From contig DATDIL010000165.1 in assembly GCA_036521075.1 (NCBI GenBank), forward strand, positions 1 to 64,000: a stretch of 64,000 nt of DNA, read 5' to 3'. This document shows positions 41,945 to 49,861 of the stretch, piece after piece (the stretch's first letter is position 1; each line of letters begins with the position of its first letter). The notes beneath the pieces are model-generated. The model had not been told where the DNA came from. It ran no database searches and saw only the letters and a list, made by a program, of their open reading frames with translations. Origin of the DNA: DAIDKA01 sp036521075 (GTDB taxonomy: Bacteria; Pseudomonadota; Gammaproteobacteria; Steroidobacterales; Steroidobacteraceae). The position numbers and the translations under genes were made by a program.

Positions 41945-42612
41945 CGCCGTTTGACGGCTGCCGCGGCCGGCAGGCGCATGAAATCCAGCAGCTGCGCGGC
42001 GAGCTGCGGCTGCTCGCAGCGAGCGCCGATCGCGCCGGAAAAAGTGGTGATGGTTTGAATCGTCTCGGGCAGCGGGCCGAGTACATCGACCCCCGCCACG
42101 TTGAGCAGCTCGCTGAGCTGTTGAAAACCCAAGGCTGCCTCGCCCCCGGCCACCAGCGATCCGACCGGAATCCCCGGGGGCGGCACGACAATGCGCGGTT
42201 CGATGGCTGCGTAGATGCCCCAGCGCCGGAAGAGCTTCTCCAGATACACGCCACTGGGCCCGGTCGAATAACTGATCGAGCTGGCGGCCGACACTGCGGC
42301 CTGCACTGCCGCTTCCGTGCTGATATCGGGGCGGTGTGCGCCACTGCGTACCGCGATAGCGACACCGGATCTCACCAGGTCAACCCGGCCGGCGCGCAGC
42401 CACCCGCCGGCAATGAGCTTGTCGATGGCCGAGTCCGACAGGACGACGACATCGGCGTAATCGCCGGCCTGCATCCGTTTGGCGACCTCGACTCCGCCGG
42501 CGGCCGCGGCTGCCACCGCCAGCCCGGTCTGCGCCGTGAAACCCCGGATCAGTTCCGCCAGCACTTCGCGTGCGGCCATGGAGGAGAGTAATTTCAAGGG
42601 GTGCTGGGTCAT
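41923..42612 (-). CDS. ModA-like substrate-binding protein lacking a signal peptide
   Basis: A 229-residue protein of the type-II periplasmic binding fold, like molybdate-binding ModA: LKLLSSMAAREVLAELIRGF, GDYADVVVLSDSAIDKLI, RSGVAIAVRSGA and PIGVGSL-like PVGSLVAGGEAALGFQQL. It starts directly at the first beta strand (MTQHPLKLLS), so no export signal is present and it should be cytoplasmic. ATG 42612 overlaps the AEP transaminase stop by 4 bases, making it the last gene of the phosphonate operon. It could bind a phosphonate or other oxyanion as a sensor or carrier; that role is inference. Confidence 0.8.
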   Translation of the reverse strand: MTQHPLKLLSSMAAREVLAELIRGFTAQTGLAVAAAAAGGVEVAKRMQAGDYADVVVLSDSAIDKLIAGGWLRAGRVDLVRSGVAIAVRSGAHRPDISTEAAVQAAVSAASSISYSTGPSGVYLEKLFRRWGIYAAIEPRIVVPPPGIPVGSLVAGGEAALGFQQLSELLNVAGVDVLGPLPETIQTITTFSGAIGARCEQPQLAAQLLDFMRLPAAAAVKRRYGLEPA

Positions 42613-43682
42613 ATCAATTCCTCAAAGCATGCCAGCAGTCGGCGGATATCCTCGGGAGTGATTTCCCCCATCGTCGCAATCCGGAACAACGTGCGCGACA
42701 GATCACCCTGACCCGCATAGATCACGAAGCCGCCGGCCTTGAGTGCATCGTGCAACATCGGGTAGCCCATGCCCTGTGGCAAATGATAGGCCCGCAGCAC
42801 CACCGATGAATCGCGCGGCGCAAGCAGTGCGCTGATCCCCAACTGCGCCAACCCGGCGCGGACCTGCTCGGCAAGGGCCGCATAGCGCGCAAAGCGCGTG
42901 ACGCGGCCACCCTGCTCCTCGTATTCGCGCAGCGCTTCCCGCAATCCGTAGTAGACGTGGACGGCTGGCGTGAAGGGCGTGTTGCGCTGTTCCTGCAACC
43001 GCGCCAGTCGCGCCAGGTCCAGGTAATAGGTGCGGCTCACGGCGCCGTGCAATGCGGTGCGTCGGGTGATGACGAAGGACACCCCCGGCACACCATGCAG
43101 ACACTTGTTCGCCGTCGCGGCCACGGCGGCGAGGCTGCCGCCAAGCTCGGAGTGCGCAAAATCGATGGCCTCCGCGCCGAAGCTGCTGACGCCATCGAGC
43201 AGCAATTGCACGCCCCGTGCAGCGCACAGGCGGCCTAGGGCGTTGATTTCCGTCAGGCGCCCGGTGGTCGTCTCATGGTGAACCACCGCCAGGTGCGTAA
43301 ATGATCCGCTGCCCAAGCGCGCAGCCACCTGGCCCAGGTCCGGTGCGTCGCGCCACGCGCCCGCAAGCGCCTCATGGGCAATGCGGTACTGGGCACACAT
43401 CTGTGTCATCCGCTCCCCGTAGACGCCGTTCTCCAGCACCAGCACGCGTGCATCCGGCGCTGGCAGGCTGGCCATCATGCTCTCGACCGCCGCGGTACCC
43501 GAGCCCGTCATCAGCACGGCGGTCCATTGTCCGGGATCGAGGCCATAGACCGCGAGCAGGCGCGCCCGGATCTCCTCCTGCAAATCAAAGAACTCCGCCT
43601 CACGGTGGCAAAGATCCGGGTTGAGCAGGCTGCGACGGACGCGCTCGCTCAAGCCTACCGGGCCGGGGTTCAGCAGAATCAC
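42609..43682 (-). CDS. phnW: 2-aminoethylphosphonate transaminase (AEP:pyruvate aminotransferase type)
   Basis: A 357-residue class V aminotransferase. It opens with ILLNPGPVGLSERVRRSLLN, a hallmark of PhnW and serine:glyoxylate-type enzymes; CHREAEFFDLQEEIRARLL, MTGSGTAAVESMM and the PLP-lysine segment ATANKCLHGVPG follow. PhnW normally degrades AEP to phosphonoacetaldehyde. Here, beside PEP mutase and phosphonopyruvate decarboxylase, it should run in reverse and make AEP. It starts at GTG 43682, overlapping the previous stop (GTGA). Confidence 0.92.
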   Translation of the reverse strand: MILLNPGPVGLSERVRRSLLNPDLCHREAEFFDLQEEIRARLLAVYGLDPGQWTAVLMTGSGTAAVESMMASLPAPDARVLVLENGVYGERMTQMCAQYRIAHEALAGAWRDAPDLGQVAARLGSGSFTHLAVVHHETTTGRLTEINALGRLCAARGVQLLLDGVSSFGAEAIDFAHSELGGSLAAVAATANKCLHGVPGVSFVITRRTALHGAVSRTYYLDLARLARLQEQRNTPFTPAVHVYYGLREALREYEEQGGRVTRFARYAALAEQVRAGLAQLGISALLAPRDSSVVLRAYHLPQGMGYPMLHDALKAGGFVIYAGQGDLSRTLFRIATMGEITPEDIRRLLACFEELI

Positions 43683-44854
43683 GCCTTCACCTTGATGTAC
43701 TGCATGAAGCGTTCGCGCACCTGGGCCGGTGCCATTTTCGGACGCGGTAAATCGTGCGGCGTACCGGTACGCGTCAGCAGACGCGCGAAATGCGGCCCGT
43801 CGCTTAAGGCCAGCCAGGAGGCCAGCTGTGCCACCGAATCCGTATCCAGGCAGGTGCGGTAGCCACAGGCGGCCGCGACCTGCGCGAAGGCCACCGTGGC
43901 CGACACGGTGGCCTGCCCACCCGTGGATTCATGGACACCGTTATCAAGCAGCAGATGCCACAAGTTGCGCGGCACGGTCGCGCCCACCGTGGCCAGGGCA
44001 CCCAGCCGCATCAGCGCCGCGCCATCCCCATCCAGTGCAATCACTTTGAGGTCCGGTCGCGCCAGCGCGAGCCCCAGCGCCAGCGGCGTGACGCAACCCA
44101 TCGAGCCCACCATGTAGAAATGATTGGCGCGATCGGCGATGGCATACAGCTCGCGTGCACAAAACCCCGTCGAGGCCAGCAGCACGGTCGCTGCAGCGCT
44201 CGTGTGGGCCACGACCTCACGCAACGCCAGCGCACGCGAGGGCCGCTGTTCGGCCGCGAGGCCGCTGCGGCGCACGCTGACCTGCGTCGCAGGTCCCTGT
44301 GCAACGGTCGCATCGGGCACCACGCGCAAGGGCGTCGCGGCGACACTGCCTTTCTGCATCAGCAGTGCGTAGGGACGCCCTGTGGCATTCATATGCGTCA
44401 GCGCCCGATCGAGCACCGCCGGCACCTGTGAGACTTCGGTCGGAAACAGCTCCCACGCGATCTGCATGGTGTCGAGCATGGTCGGGGTGATCGGGCCCAT
44501 CAATGCGTGTTGCGGTTCATCGGCTACGCCGGGCTGTCCCCGCCAGGTCACGATAAGCAGCTGCGGCAGAGCGAATGTCCAGGTCAGGGAGGTGAGCGGG
44601 CTCACGGCATTGCCGAGCCCGGAGTTCTGCATCATGGCAATGCCGCGTCCGGCGCCGCCCCGACCATCTCCCGCCAGCGCTACACCGGCCGCCAGCGCCA
44701 CGGCATCGCCTTCGTTGGTCATCGACACGTAGCGCAGGCTCATATCCTGCACTACGTAGTTGATGAATGGCGTCAGGTACGAACAAGGAACGCCCGCGTA
44801 CCACTGAAAGCCGCGCGCTCGGGCGGCCTCGACGAAATCACGCGCCTCGAGCAT
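43679..44854 (-). CDS. ppd: phosphonopyruvate decarboxylase
   Basis: A 391-residue TPP-dependent enzyme that drains phosphonopyruvate to phosphonoacetaldehyde, making the thermodynamically unfavourable PEP mutase step irreversible. FQWYAGVPCSYLTPFINYV and MTNEGDAVALAAGVALAGDG (TPP-activating Glu) lie near the N-terminus; ALDGDGAALMRLGALATVG is the TPP/Mg motif. Length and motif order match bacterial Ppd. ATG 44854 overlaps the PEP mutase gene by 17 bp; ATG 44878 is an alternative. Confidence 0.93.
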   Translation of the reverse strand: MLEARDFVEAARARGFQWYAGVPCSYLTPFINYVVQDMSLRYVSMTNEGDAVALAAGVALAGDGRGGAGRGIAMMQNSGLGNAVSPLTSLTWTFALPQLLIVTWRGQPGVADEPQHALMGPITPTMLDTMQIAWELFPTEVSQVPAVLDRALTHMNATGRPYALLMQKGSVAATPLRVVPDATVAQGPATQVSVRRSGLAAEQRPSRALALREVVAHTSAAATVLLASTGFCARELYAIADRANHFYMVGSMGCVTPLALGLALARPDLKVIALDGDGAALMRLGALATVGATVPRNLWHLLLDNGVHESTGGQATVSATVAFAQVAAACGYRTCLDTDSVAQLASWLALSDGPHFARLLTRTGTPHDLPRPKMAPAQVRERFMQYIKVKA

Positions 44855-46571
44855 CGGGAATATTGCCAACGGTGCCATCCGGCACGTCACCGAGCGGGGC
44901 CTGCGCGTGCGCGAAATCCACGGCGGAGTGCAGGTCTTCCAGATCATTGACCCCGCGCCAGTGACCGTGCACGTACTGCACCTCGATCGCGGCACCGTCC
45001 GTCACCAGGGCATTGAGCAGTGCCGGCATGTCCAGGGATTCGAAATCCGGTCGCGCCTGCAACTGTGCGAGCACGCGCGTGAGGCGCGGCACGCCACTGC
45101 GACTGACATTCACCAGCCCGATCCAGCGCCCGTGGGCCTCGGGCGCCAGCTGCGTACCTTCGCTCGGCGCATCGCGGCTCCCGACAATGCGCTCCAGCCT
45201 GACCGGCGTACCAAACAGGCCCCGATCATCGGCGCGCGTGCAATAGGCGAAGTCCCGCACGGTGCGATTGTCGGCACTGGATGCCGAGGAATCCACGACT
45301 ACCGAGAACTCCCCCTTGCTCTCCACCAGCGCGCGCAGCACGTAGCTGCGGAACAGCAGGTCCCCATACGCGATGACGGTGTCCGCATCGAGGTTTTCGA
45401 TCGCGCAGGCGAGGGAGGCAAGCTCGCCGGTCCGCGCATGTCTTTCGTTGATGACCAGGCGGATGCCGGCCGTATCAATGGCATCGGCGCGGTAGCCGCC
45501 GACCACCGTGATCTGATTGATCTGCTGCTTCTTGAAGGCATCGACCAGCCAGCGCAGCAGCGGCTTGCCGGCAATATTGAGCATGATCTTCGGCCGATCG
45601 GCGGTCTGTGCCTCCAGGCCGCGACCGCGCCCGGCCGCGAGCACGATCGCGCTGCGCGCGGCGGTTGCCGCCGACAGGTACAGCCGCTCGGCGGCTGAGT
45701 ACTCATCGGCATCCTGCAGGCGAAAGATCTCCTCGACAGCGACGATCCGGTCTTCGATATTCACGACGGTCTGATGGTCGTGAATGTCGCGGGCCACCGC
45801 CTGCATGGCTGCAGCCGAGGAGCGCACCAGGTGATTGGCCCAGATCACGGTGCTGATACCGGCCTTGCGGAACACCTCGCTGGGTGTGCTGTAGTACTTG
45901 GTCGGCACAATGACCAGTGGCGCGCGACCCGCCCATTCGCGCGCAAAGATCAGGATTTCATCGGGCCGCGACAGCTTGCTGTGAATGAGGATGGCATCCG
46001 CGCCCGCGCGCCGATAGGCCTCCGCCCGCCGCAAGGCCTCCTCCATGCCCCAGCCGGCGATGAGCGCCTCGACTCGCGCGACAATGCAGAAATCCGGATC
46101 AGTCTGGGTATCCTTGCCGGCGGCGATCTTGCCGGCAAACTCCTCGATATCCGCCAGCGGCTGACGCTCACCATTCAGGAAGCTGTTGGTCTTGGGAAAA
46201 ATCTTGTCTTCGATGCACACGCCACCGATGCCGCGCTGCTCCAGCTTGCGAACCAGGCGGCGCAGATTGTTGAAGTTGCCGTAGCCGGTATCACCGTCGA
46301 GCAGGATGGGCAGATCGCTGGCGTCGGCCATGAATTCCAGCATGTCGACGACCTGGGTCCAGCTCGCCTCATTGTTGTCGCGCACGCCGAACTGGGCGGA
46401 AATCGACAACCCCGAGGCCCAGATGCCCCGAAATCCGGCCTCCCGGACAATGCGCGCGGACAGCCCGTTGTGCGCCTCCATCAGGAACTCGAGTTGCGGG
46501 CTGACCAGCATCTGGCGCAGCTGGGCACTGCGCGAGACGCGCACCGGTCGTGTCGTGATTGTCGCGTTCAT
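44838..46571 (-). CDS. pepM: phosphoenolpyruvate mutase fused to a nucleotidyltransferase
   Basis: A 577-residue two-domain protein. Residues 1-300 are PEP phosphomutase: FLMEAHNGLSARIVREAGF, LLDGDTGYGNFNNLRRLV, the catalytic EDKIFPKTNS and FCIVARVEALIAGWG. This makes the C-P bond. Residues about 310-560 are a sugar-nucleotide-type nucleotidyltransferase (AIVLAAGRGRGL, RPKIMLNIAGKPLLRWLVDA). Fusions of this type are known as PntC-like phosphonate cytidylyltransferases that make CMP-AEP. The first and activating steps of the pathway thus sit on one polypeptide. ATG 46571 overlaps the stop of the upstream nucleotidyltransferase (ATGA). Confidence 0.94.
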   Translation of the reverse strand: MNATITTRPVRVSRSAQLRQMLVSPQLEFLMEAHNGLSARIVREAGFRGIWASGLSISAQFGVRDNNEASWTQVVDMLEFMADASDLPILLDGDTGYGNFNNLRRLVRKLEQRGIGGVCIEDKIFPKTNSFLNGERQPLADIEEFAGKIAAGKDTQTDPDFCIVARVEALIAGWGMEEALRRAEAYRRAGADAILIHSKLSRPDEILIFAREWAGRAPLVIVPTKYYSTPSEVFRKAGISTVIWANHLVRSSAAAMQAVARDIHDHQTVVNIEDRIVAVEEIFRLQDADEYSAAERLYLSAATAARSAIVLAAGRGRGLEAQTADRPKIMLNIAGKPLLRWLVDAFKKQQINQITVVGGYRADAIDTAGIRLVINERHARTGELASLACAIENLDADTVIAYGDLLFRSYVLRALVESKGEFSVVVDSSASSADNRTVRDFAYCTRADDRGLFGTPVRLERIVGSRDAPSEGTQLAPEAHGRWIGLVNVSRSGVPRLTRVLAQLQARPDFESLDMPALLNALVTDGAAIEVQYVHGHWRGVNDLEDLHSAVDFAHAQAPLGDVPDGTVGNIPDARGA

Positions 46572-47341
46572 GCGGCCGCTCCTGACAGGGACACCAGCTG
46601 TGGCAGCACCTCGCGTGCGGCACGCTCGACATCCGCGGGAAAATCGATTTCGATCCAGGGCGCTCCGGTGACATCAACGATCTGGAACACCTGGCTGCGT
46701 TCCAGAATCAGGTCACGCAGCGTTTCTTCGTGGGGCAGATTCGAACGCCCCGATTCGACATAGCCGGCGACCAGATCGGCGAACCGCCGCGCGGCACGTT
46801 CGTCAAATCGAAAAAATCCCACCGACTCGCCGATGGTGTCGTATAGCAAACCGGGCGGCAGCTGCTTGCGCAACTCCACTGCAATGCCGTCCCGCACGCA
46901 TAACTTGACCGGCTCATCCCCCGGCTCGAAGTCCCGGTCGATGAGAATGCGGTTGCCGGGAGCCGCCCCGCCGGCCAGCGCCCGCATGATGCGTGCGTCA
47001 TAGAGCACGTCGGCATCCATCAGCAGCACCTCCCCCCCGCGACGCATGGCCGGCGCCACCACATGCACGGTCAGTACGCTGCCCAGGACGAAGCGCTCAT
47101 TGATGAAGATTTCGGGCCGCGGCAGCCCCAGCGCGGCCAGGCGCAGCAGCTCCGCCTCGATGACCGGATGCTCGAACCCCAGGGCCATGACGACTTCCTG
47201 GACCCCCGCCGCCTGCAGCAGGCGCAGATGGCGCTCCAGAAGGCTCACGCCGTCGAATTTCAGCAGGCACTTCGGATGCGGTGGACGGTGGGATTGGGAC
47301 AGCCGGGCCCCGCGCCCGGCGGCAAGAATGATGGCTCGCAT
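46568..47341 (-). CDS. stand-alone nucleotidyltransferase
   Basis: A 257-residue nucleotidyltransferase of the sugar-phosphate/choline-phosphate class: AIILAAGRGARLSQSHRPPH, PKCLLKFDGVSLLERHLRLL, LLMDADVLYDARIM (metal-binding Asp) and a C-terminal GAPWIEIDFPADVERA. It is a second NTP transferase beside the one fused to PEP mutase. It could be the actual CMP-AEP synthase, or activate another alcohol such as an inositol or glycerol phosphate that serves as acceptor or donor. The C-terminal DFPxDVxRA pattern is like CTP:phosphoinositol cytidylyltransferases, so the second idea deserves attention. Confidence 0.88.
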   Translation of the reverse strand: MRAIILAAGRGARLSQSHRPPHPKCLLKFDGVSLLERHLRLLQAAGVQEVVMALGFEHPVIEAELLRLAALGLPRPEIFINERFVLGSVLTVHVVAPAMRRGGEVLLMDADVLYDARIMRALAGGAAPGNRILIDRDFEPGDEPVKLCVRDGIAVELRKQLPPGLLYDTIGESVGFFRFDERAARRFADLVAGYVESGRSNLPHEETLRDLILERSQVFQIVDVTGAPWIEIDFPADVERAAREVLPQLVSLSGAAA

Positions 47342-47373
47342 GATTGCAGAAACATTACCACACCGTTACATCT

Positions 47374-48369
47374 TCAAGGCGGTAGTGCCCGGGCGGTCGC
47401 GGCGCGGGAGCGCCCGGAAAGATGCAGGTACAGCAGGCCCGGCAATCCCAGCAACAGCTCACGCACACGCTTGGCGAGCGACAGCGCCAATCCCACCTCC
47501 GCGGTCAACCCGGCCAGGGGCGCCAGCAATACATAGCCGGTTTCCTGAACGCCCAGAGCCCCGGGCACCGCGAACGCGGCACCGCGCACGGCCTGCCCGA
47601 GGCTTTCCAGCAGCAACGCGGTGACCCAGCTCACGGGGTGACCCATGTACAGCAGAATCAGGTAGACCTCCCCGGCTCCCACCAGCCAACCCAGCAGGCT
47701 TGCCAGAAAGCTCGCCGCCACCGGCCCGCTGCTGGAATAGGTGTCCTGCACGGCAGCATCGATGGCCTGCGCCTGGCTCAGCAGCCCGGACCATTTGCCT
47801 GCGCCCGCCAGGCGCGTGATCAGTCGCAGCAGTTTGCTGAAAAAGCCACGCCGCTGCAGGCAGTAGAAACCGACGATCTGCAGGGCCAGAAAGCCGCTGG
47901 CGATCAGCGCCATGCCACGCAGGGTGTGCTCGGACACTCCGCCGGCGCGCGCGCCCAGCAACATCACGCCCAGCAGCGCGAACAGAATCTGTGCGAAAGT
48001 CTGCAGGGTCGTGCTGACCGTGATGACCGCGGCGGCCTGGGCGATGGGCATGCCGCGCCGGGCCAGGTAGCGGGCCATGAACACCGGTCCACCCAATTGC
48101 CCCGCCGGCATCAGGCTGTTGGCGGACTCCCCGATCCAGCGCGTCAGCACCGCGTCCATCAATCCGTGCTGGGTCTGACCACCCTCATACAGCACGCGGA
48201 TGGCCACGGCATCGCTACCCAGCGGGATCAGATGGAATACCGCGACCGCCAGCAGGCCCCAGCCGGCGGCCGCGAGCGTCGAGAGGATGGCAGGCAGGCC
48301 CTGCGATACCAGCAGGGCCAGGAACAATAGCAGGCCGCAGGTCAGCAGCCAGGATCCCAGCCGCCTCAT
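47374..48369 (-). CDS. UPF0104/lysylphosphatidylglycerol-synthase-like flippase-type membrane protein
   Basis: A 331-residue protein with eight or so transmembrane segments, of the family including the MprF membrane domain and HpnL. Typical segments: LMPAGQLGGPVFMARYLARR, ITVSTTLQTFAQILFALLG and FAVPGALGVQETGYVLLAPL. Members often export or flip modified lipids or support their transfer. Its ATG overlaps the stop of the CDP-alcohol transferase/oxygenase fusion (ATGA), a strong hint that it handles the lipid made by that protein. The exact activity is inferred. Confidence 0.87.
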   Translation of the reverse strand: MRRLGSWLLTCGLLLFLALLVSQGLPAILSTLAAAGWGLLAVAVFHLIPLGSDAVAIRVLYEGGQTQHGLMDAVLTRWIGESANSLMPAGQLGGPVFMARYLARRGMPIAQAAAVITVSTTLQTFAQILFALLGVMLLGARAGGVSEHTLRGMALIASGFLALQIVGFYCLQRRGFFSKLLRLITRLAGAGKWSGLLSQAQAIDAAVQDTYSSSGPVAASFLASLLGWLVGAGEVYLILLYMGHPVSWVTALLLESLGQAVRGAAFAVPGALGVQETGYVLLAPLAGLTAEVGLALSLAKRVRELLLGLPGLLYLHLSGRSRAATARALPP

Positions 48370-49820
48370 GGCGTGGGCGCGCGTCCCCGCAGCATGCGCC
48401 GGAAGACCTGGCGGAATCCGAAATACGCGACGGCGTCCTTCATGTTGGACACGAAGCGCCACCACGGATTCATGTGCTGGCTGGTGACGTATTCGAACGT
48501 CAACGAGACCCGGAATTCATTTTCACCGAGCGGGGAGATCCGATGGCGCAGCGTGTCGCCGTCGAACAACACCAGGCCGCCCGGGGCGATCTGCAATGAT
48601 CCGCACTGCGTCGCGCGGCCCGGCTCCTTGGTATGCAGCTCGTAGTCCAGACGACAGTTGGACCGGTCCACGACGCCCAGCAGCAACGTGTAGCGGCGAC
48701 CGGCGTAGTAAGAGGTGTCGTAATGCCAGCCAATGTGATCGCCCGGGCGTGAATAGAAATACAGCGCGTAGGCGTGCGGATCGTCTGCCGGTGACAGTTG
48801 CAGCCGCTCACCGGTCAGGGTCCCGAGCCATCCGAGCAGCTGCGGCGAGCGATACAGCTGCGCAATGAAGGGCGCGAGCTGATCGATGCTGTAGCGGCTG
48901 ACGCTGCCGCCCTGCTTGTGGCCCGGCAGGAAGTTGCGATTGACCACCGGCATCACGGCAGCGACCGCGGCAATCAGCTGTGTCGTGAATTCAGCCGGCA
49001 AAAACTCCGGGACATGCACGAAGCTGCCCTGCTCGCGGTATTGTCGCCGCAGCTCCTCCGCGTCGAGGGCGCCCAGCGCGGCCTGCAGTGCCGAATTCAA
49101 CGCCGCCGGGACTGGCGCGCCCGCCGCGCCCGGTGCGCCGTTCAGCGCCGGTGAACTCCCCGGCCGTGGCGCAGTCCGGCGCGTCACCCTGATGAAGTCG
49201 GCGACCACCAGCAGTGCAAACAGTGGCGCGCCCACGCTGGCGGCAAGCAGTAAAGGGGTCAGGCCACTGAACAGGGTCACCAGCGGCAGCAGATACAGAA
49301 CATCCTCGGTCTCAAAGCCCGCCAGCGAGCTTTGCCGGGTCCCCGCCTTGCCCAGCAGCTCCTCGATGCGCATGCGCAGATAGAAAATCAATGCCACGGC
49401 GGCCCCTGCCACGGTACCCATCAATGCGGGTGGTACGCCAAAGGGCATGGTGCGCGCGGCAGTGCCTGCCACCCCAACGCCGATGCAGCAGAACAACAGG
49501 ATGGTGACCAGCGCATCGCTGGCCAGATCGTAAAGGTGTCCGATGCGACTGCTCTTGCCGCTGATGCGCGCCAGTTCGCCATCGGTGTGATCGAGAAAGT
49601 TCGACAGAATCACCAGCAGCGCGGCCAGATTGGTCCAGCCCCAGGTGCCCGGCGTAAAGGCCAGTGCGCCGGCCACGCCGACGATCAGGCGTACGGTGGT
49701 CAGATGATTGGGCGTGACCCAGCTGTCCTTGAGCGGCGTAACCAGGCGCCGCCCCAGGCGGGCGTCCCAGGGGCGCGGTGTGGCGCCGACGGAGACCGGC
49801 GATTTCGATATTATTTCCAT
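48366..49820 (-). CDS. CDP-alcohol phosphotransferase fused to a 2-oxoglutarate/Fe(II) oxygenase
   Basis: A 484-residue fusion, first gene of the phosphonate operon. Residues about 25-215 are a six-helix CDP-alcohol phosphatidyltransferase with the full signature: D80-G81, A84-R85, G94, D98 and D102. A Gly/Ala/Pro-rich linker spans about 217-245. Residues 255-450 form a prolyl-4-hydroxylase-like oxygenase with iron ligands H366 and D368 (WHYDTSYY) and distal H426 (LRHRISPLG), and 2-oxoglutarate-binding R437. The protein could transfer AEP from CMP-AEP to a membrane alcohol and hydroxylate either the head group or the acceptor. ATG 49820 is the only good start. Confidence 0.92.
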   Translation of the reverse strand: MEIISKSPVSVGATPRPWDARLGRRLVTPLKDSWVTPNHLTTVRLIVGVAGALAFTPGTWGWTNLAALLVILSNFLDHTDGELARISGKSSRIGHLYDLASDALVTILLFCCIGVGVAGTAARTMPFGVPPALMGTVAGAAVALIFYLRMRIEELLGKAGTRQSSLAGFETEDVLYLLPLVTLFSGLTPLLLAASVGAPLFALLVVADFIRVTRRTAPRPGSSPALNGAPGAAGAPVPAALNSALQAALGALDAEELRRQYREQGSFVHVPEFLPAEFTTQLIAAVAAVMPVVNRNFLPGHKQGGSVSRYSIDQLAPFIAQLYRSPQLLGWLGTLTGERLQLSPADDPHAYALYFYSRPGDHIGWHYDTSYYAGRRYTLLLGVVDRSNCRLDYELHTKEPGRATQCGSLQIAPGGLVLFDGDTLRHRISPLGENEFRVSLTFEYVTSQHMNPWWRFVSNMKDAVAYFGFRQVFRRMLRGRAPTP

Positions 49821-49861
49821 GCGCTTACGGGTACTAGCTTACGCAGATTCGGCCATGCATT

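Noticed and set aside
41734..42591. 285-codon plus-strand open frame opposite the ModA-like gene
   Set aside because: Antisense; overlaps the end of a small secreted protein gene and has no family features.
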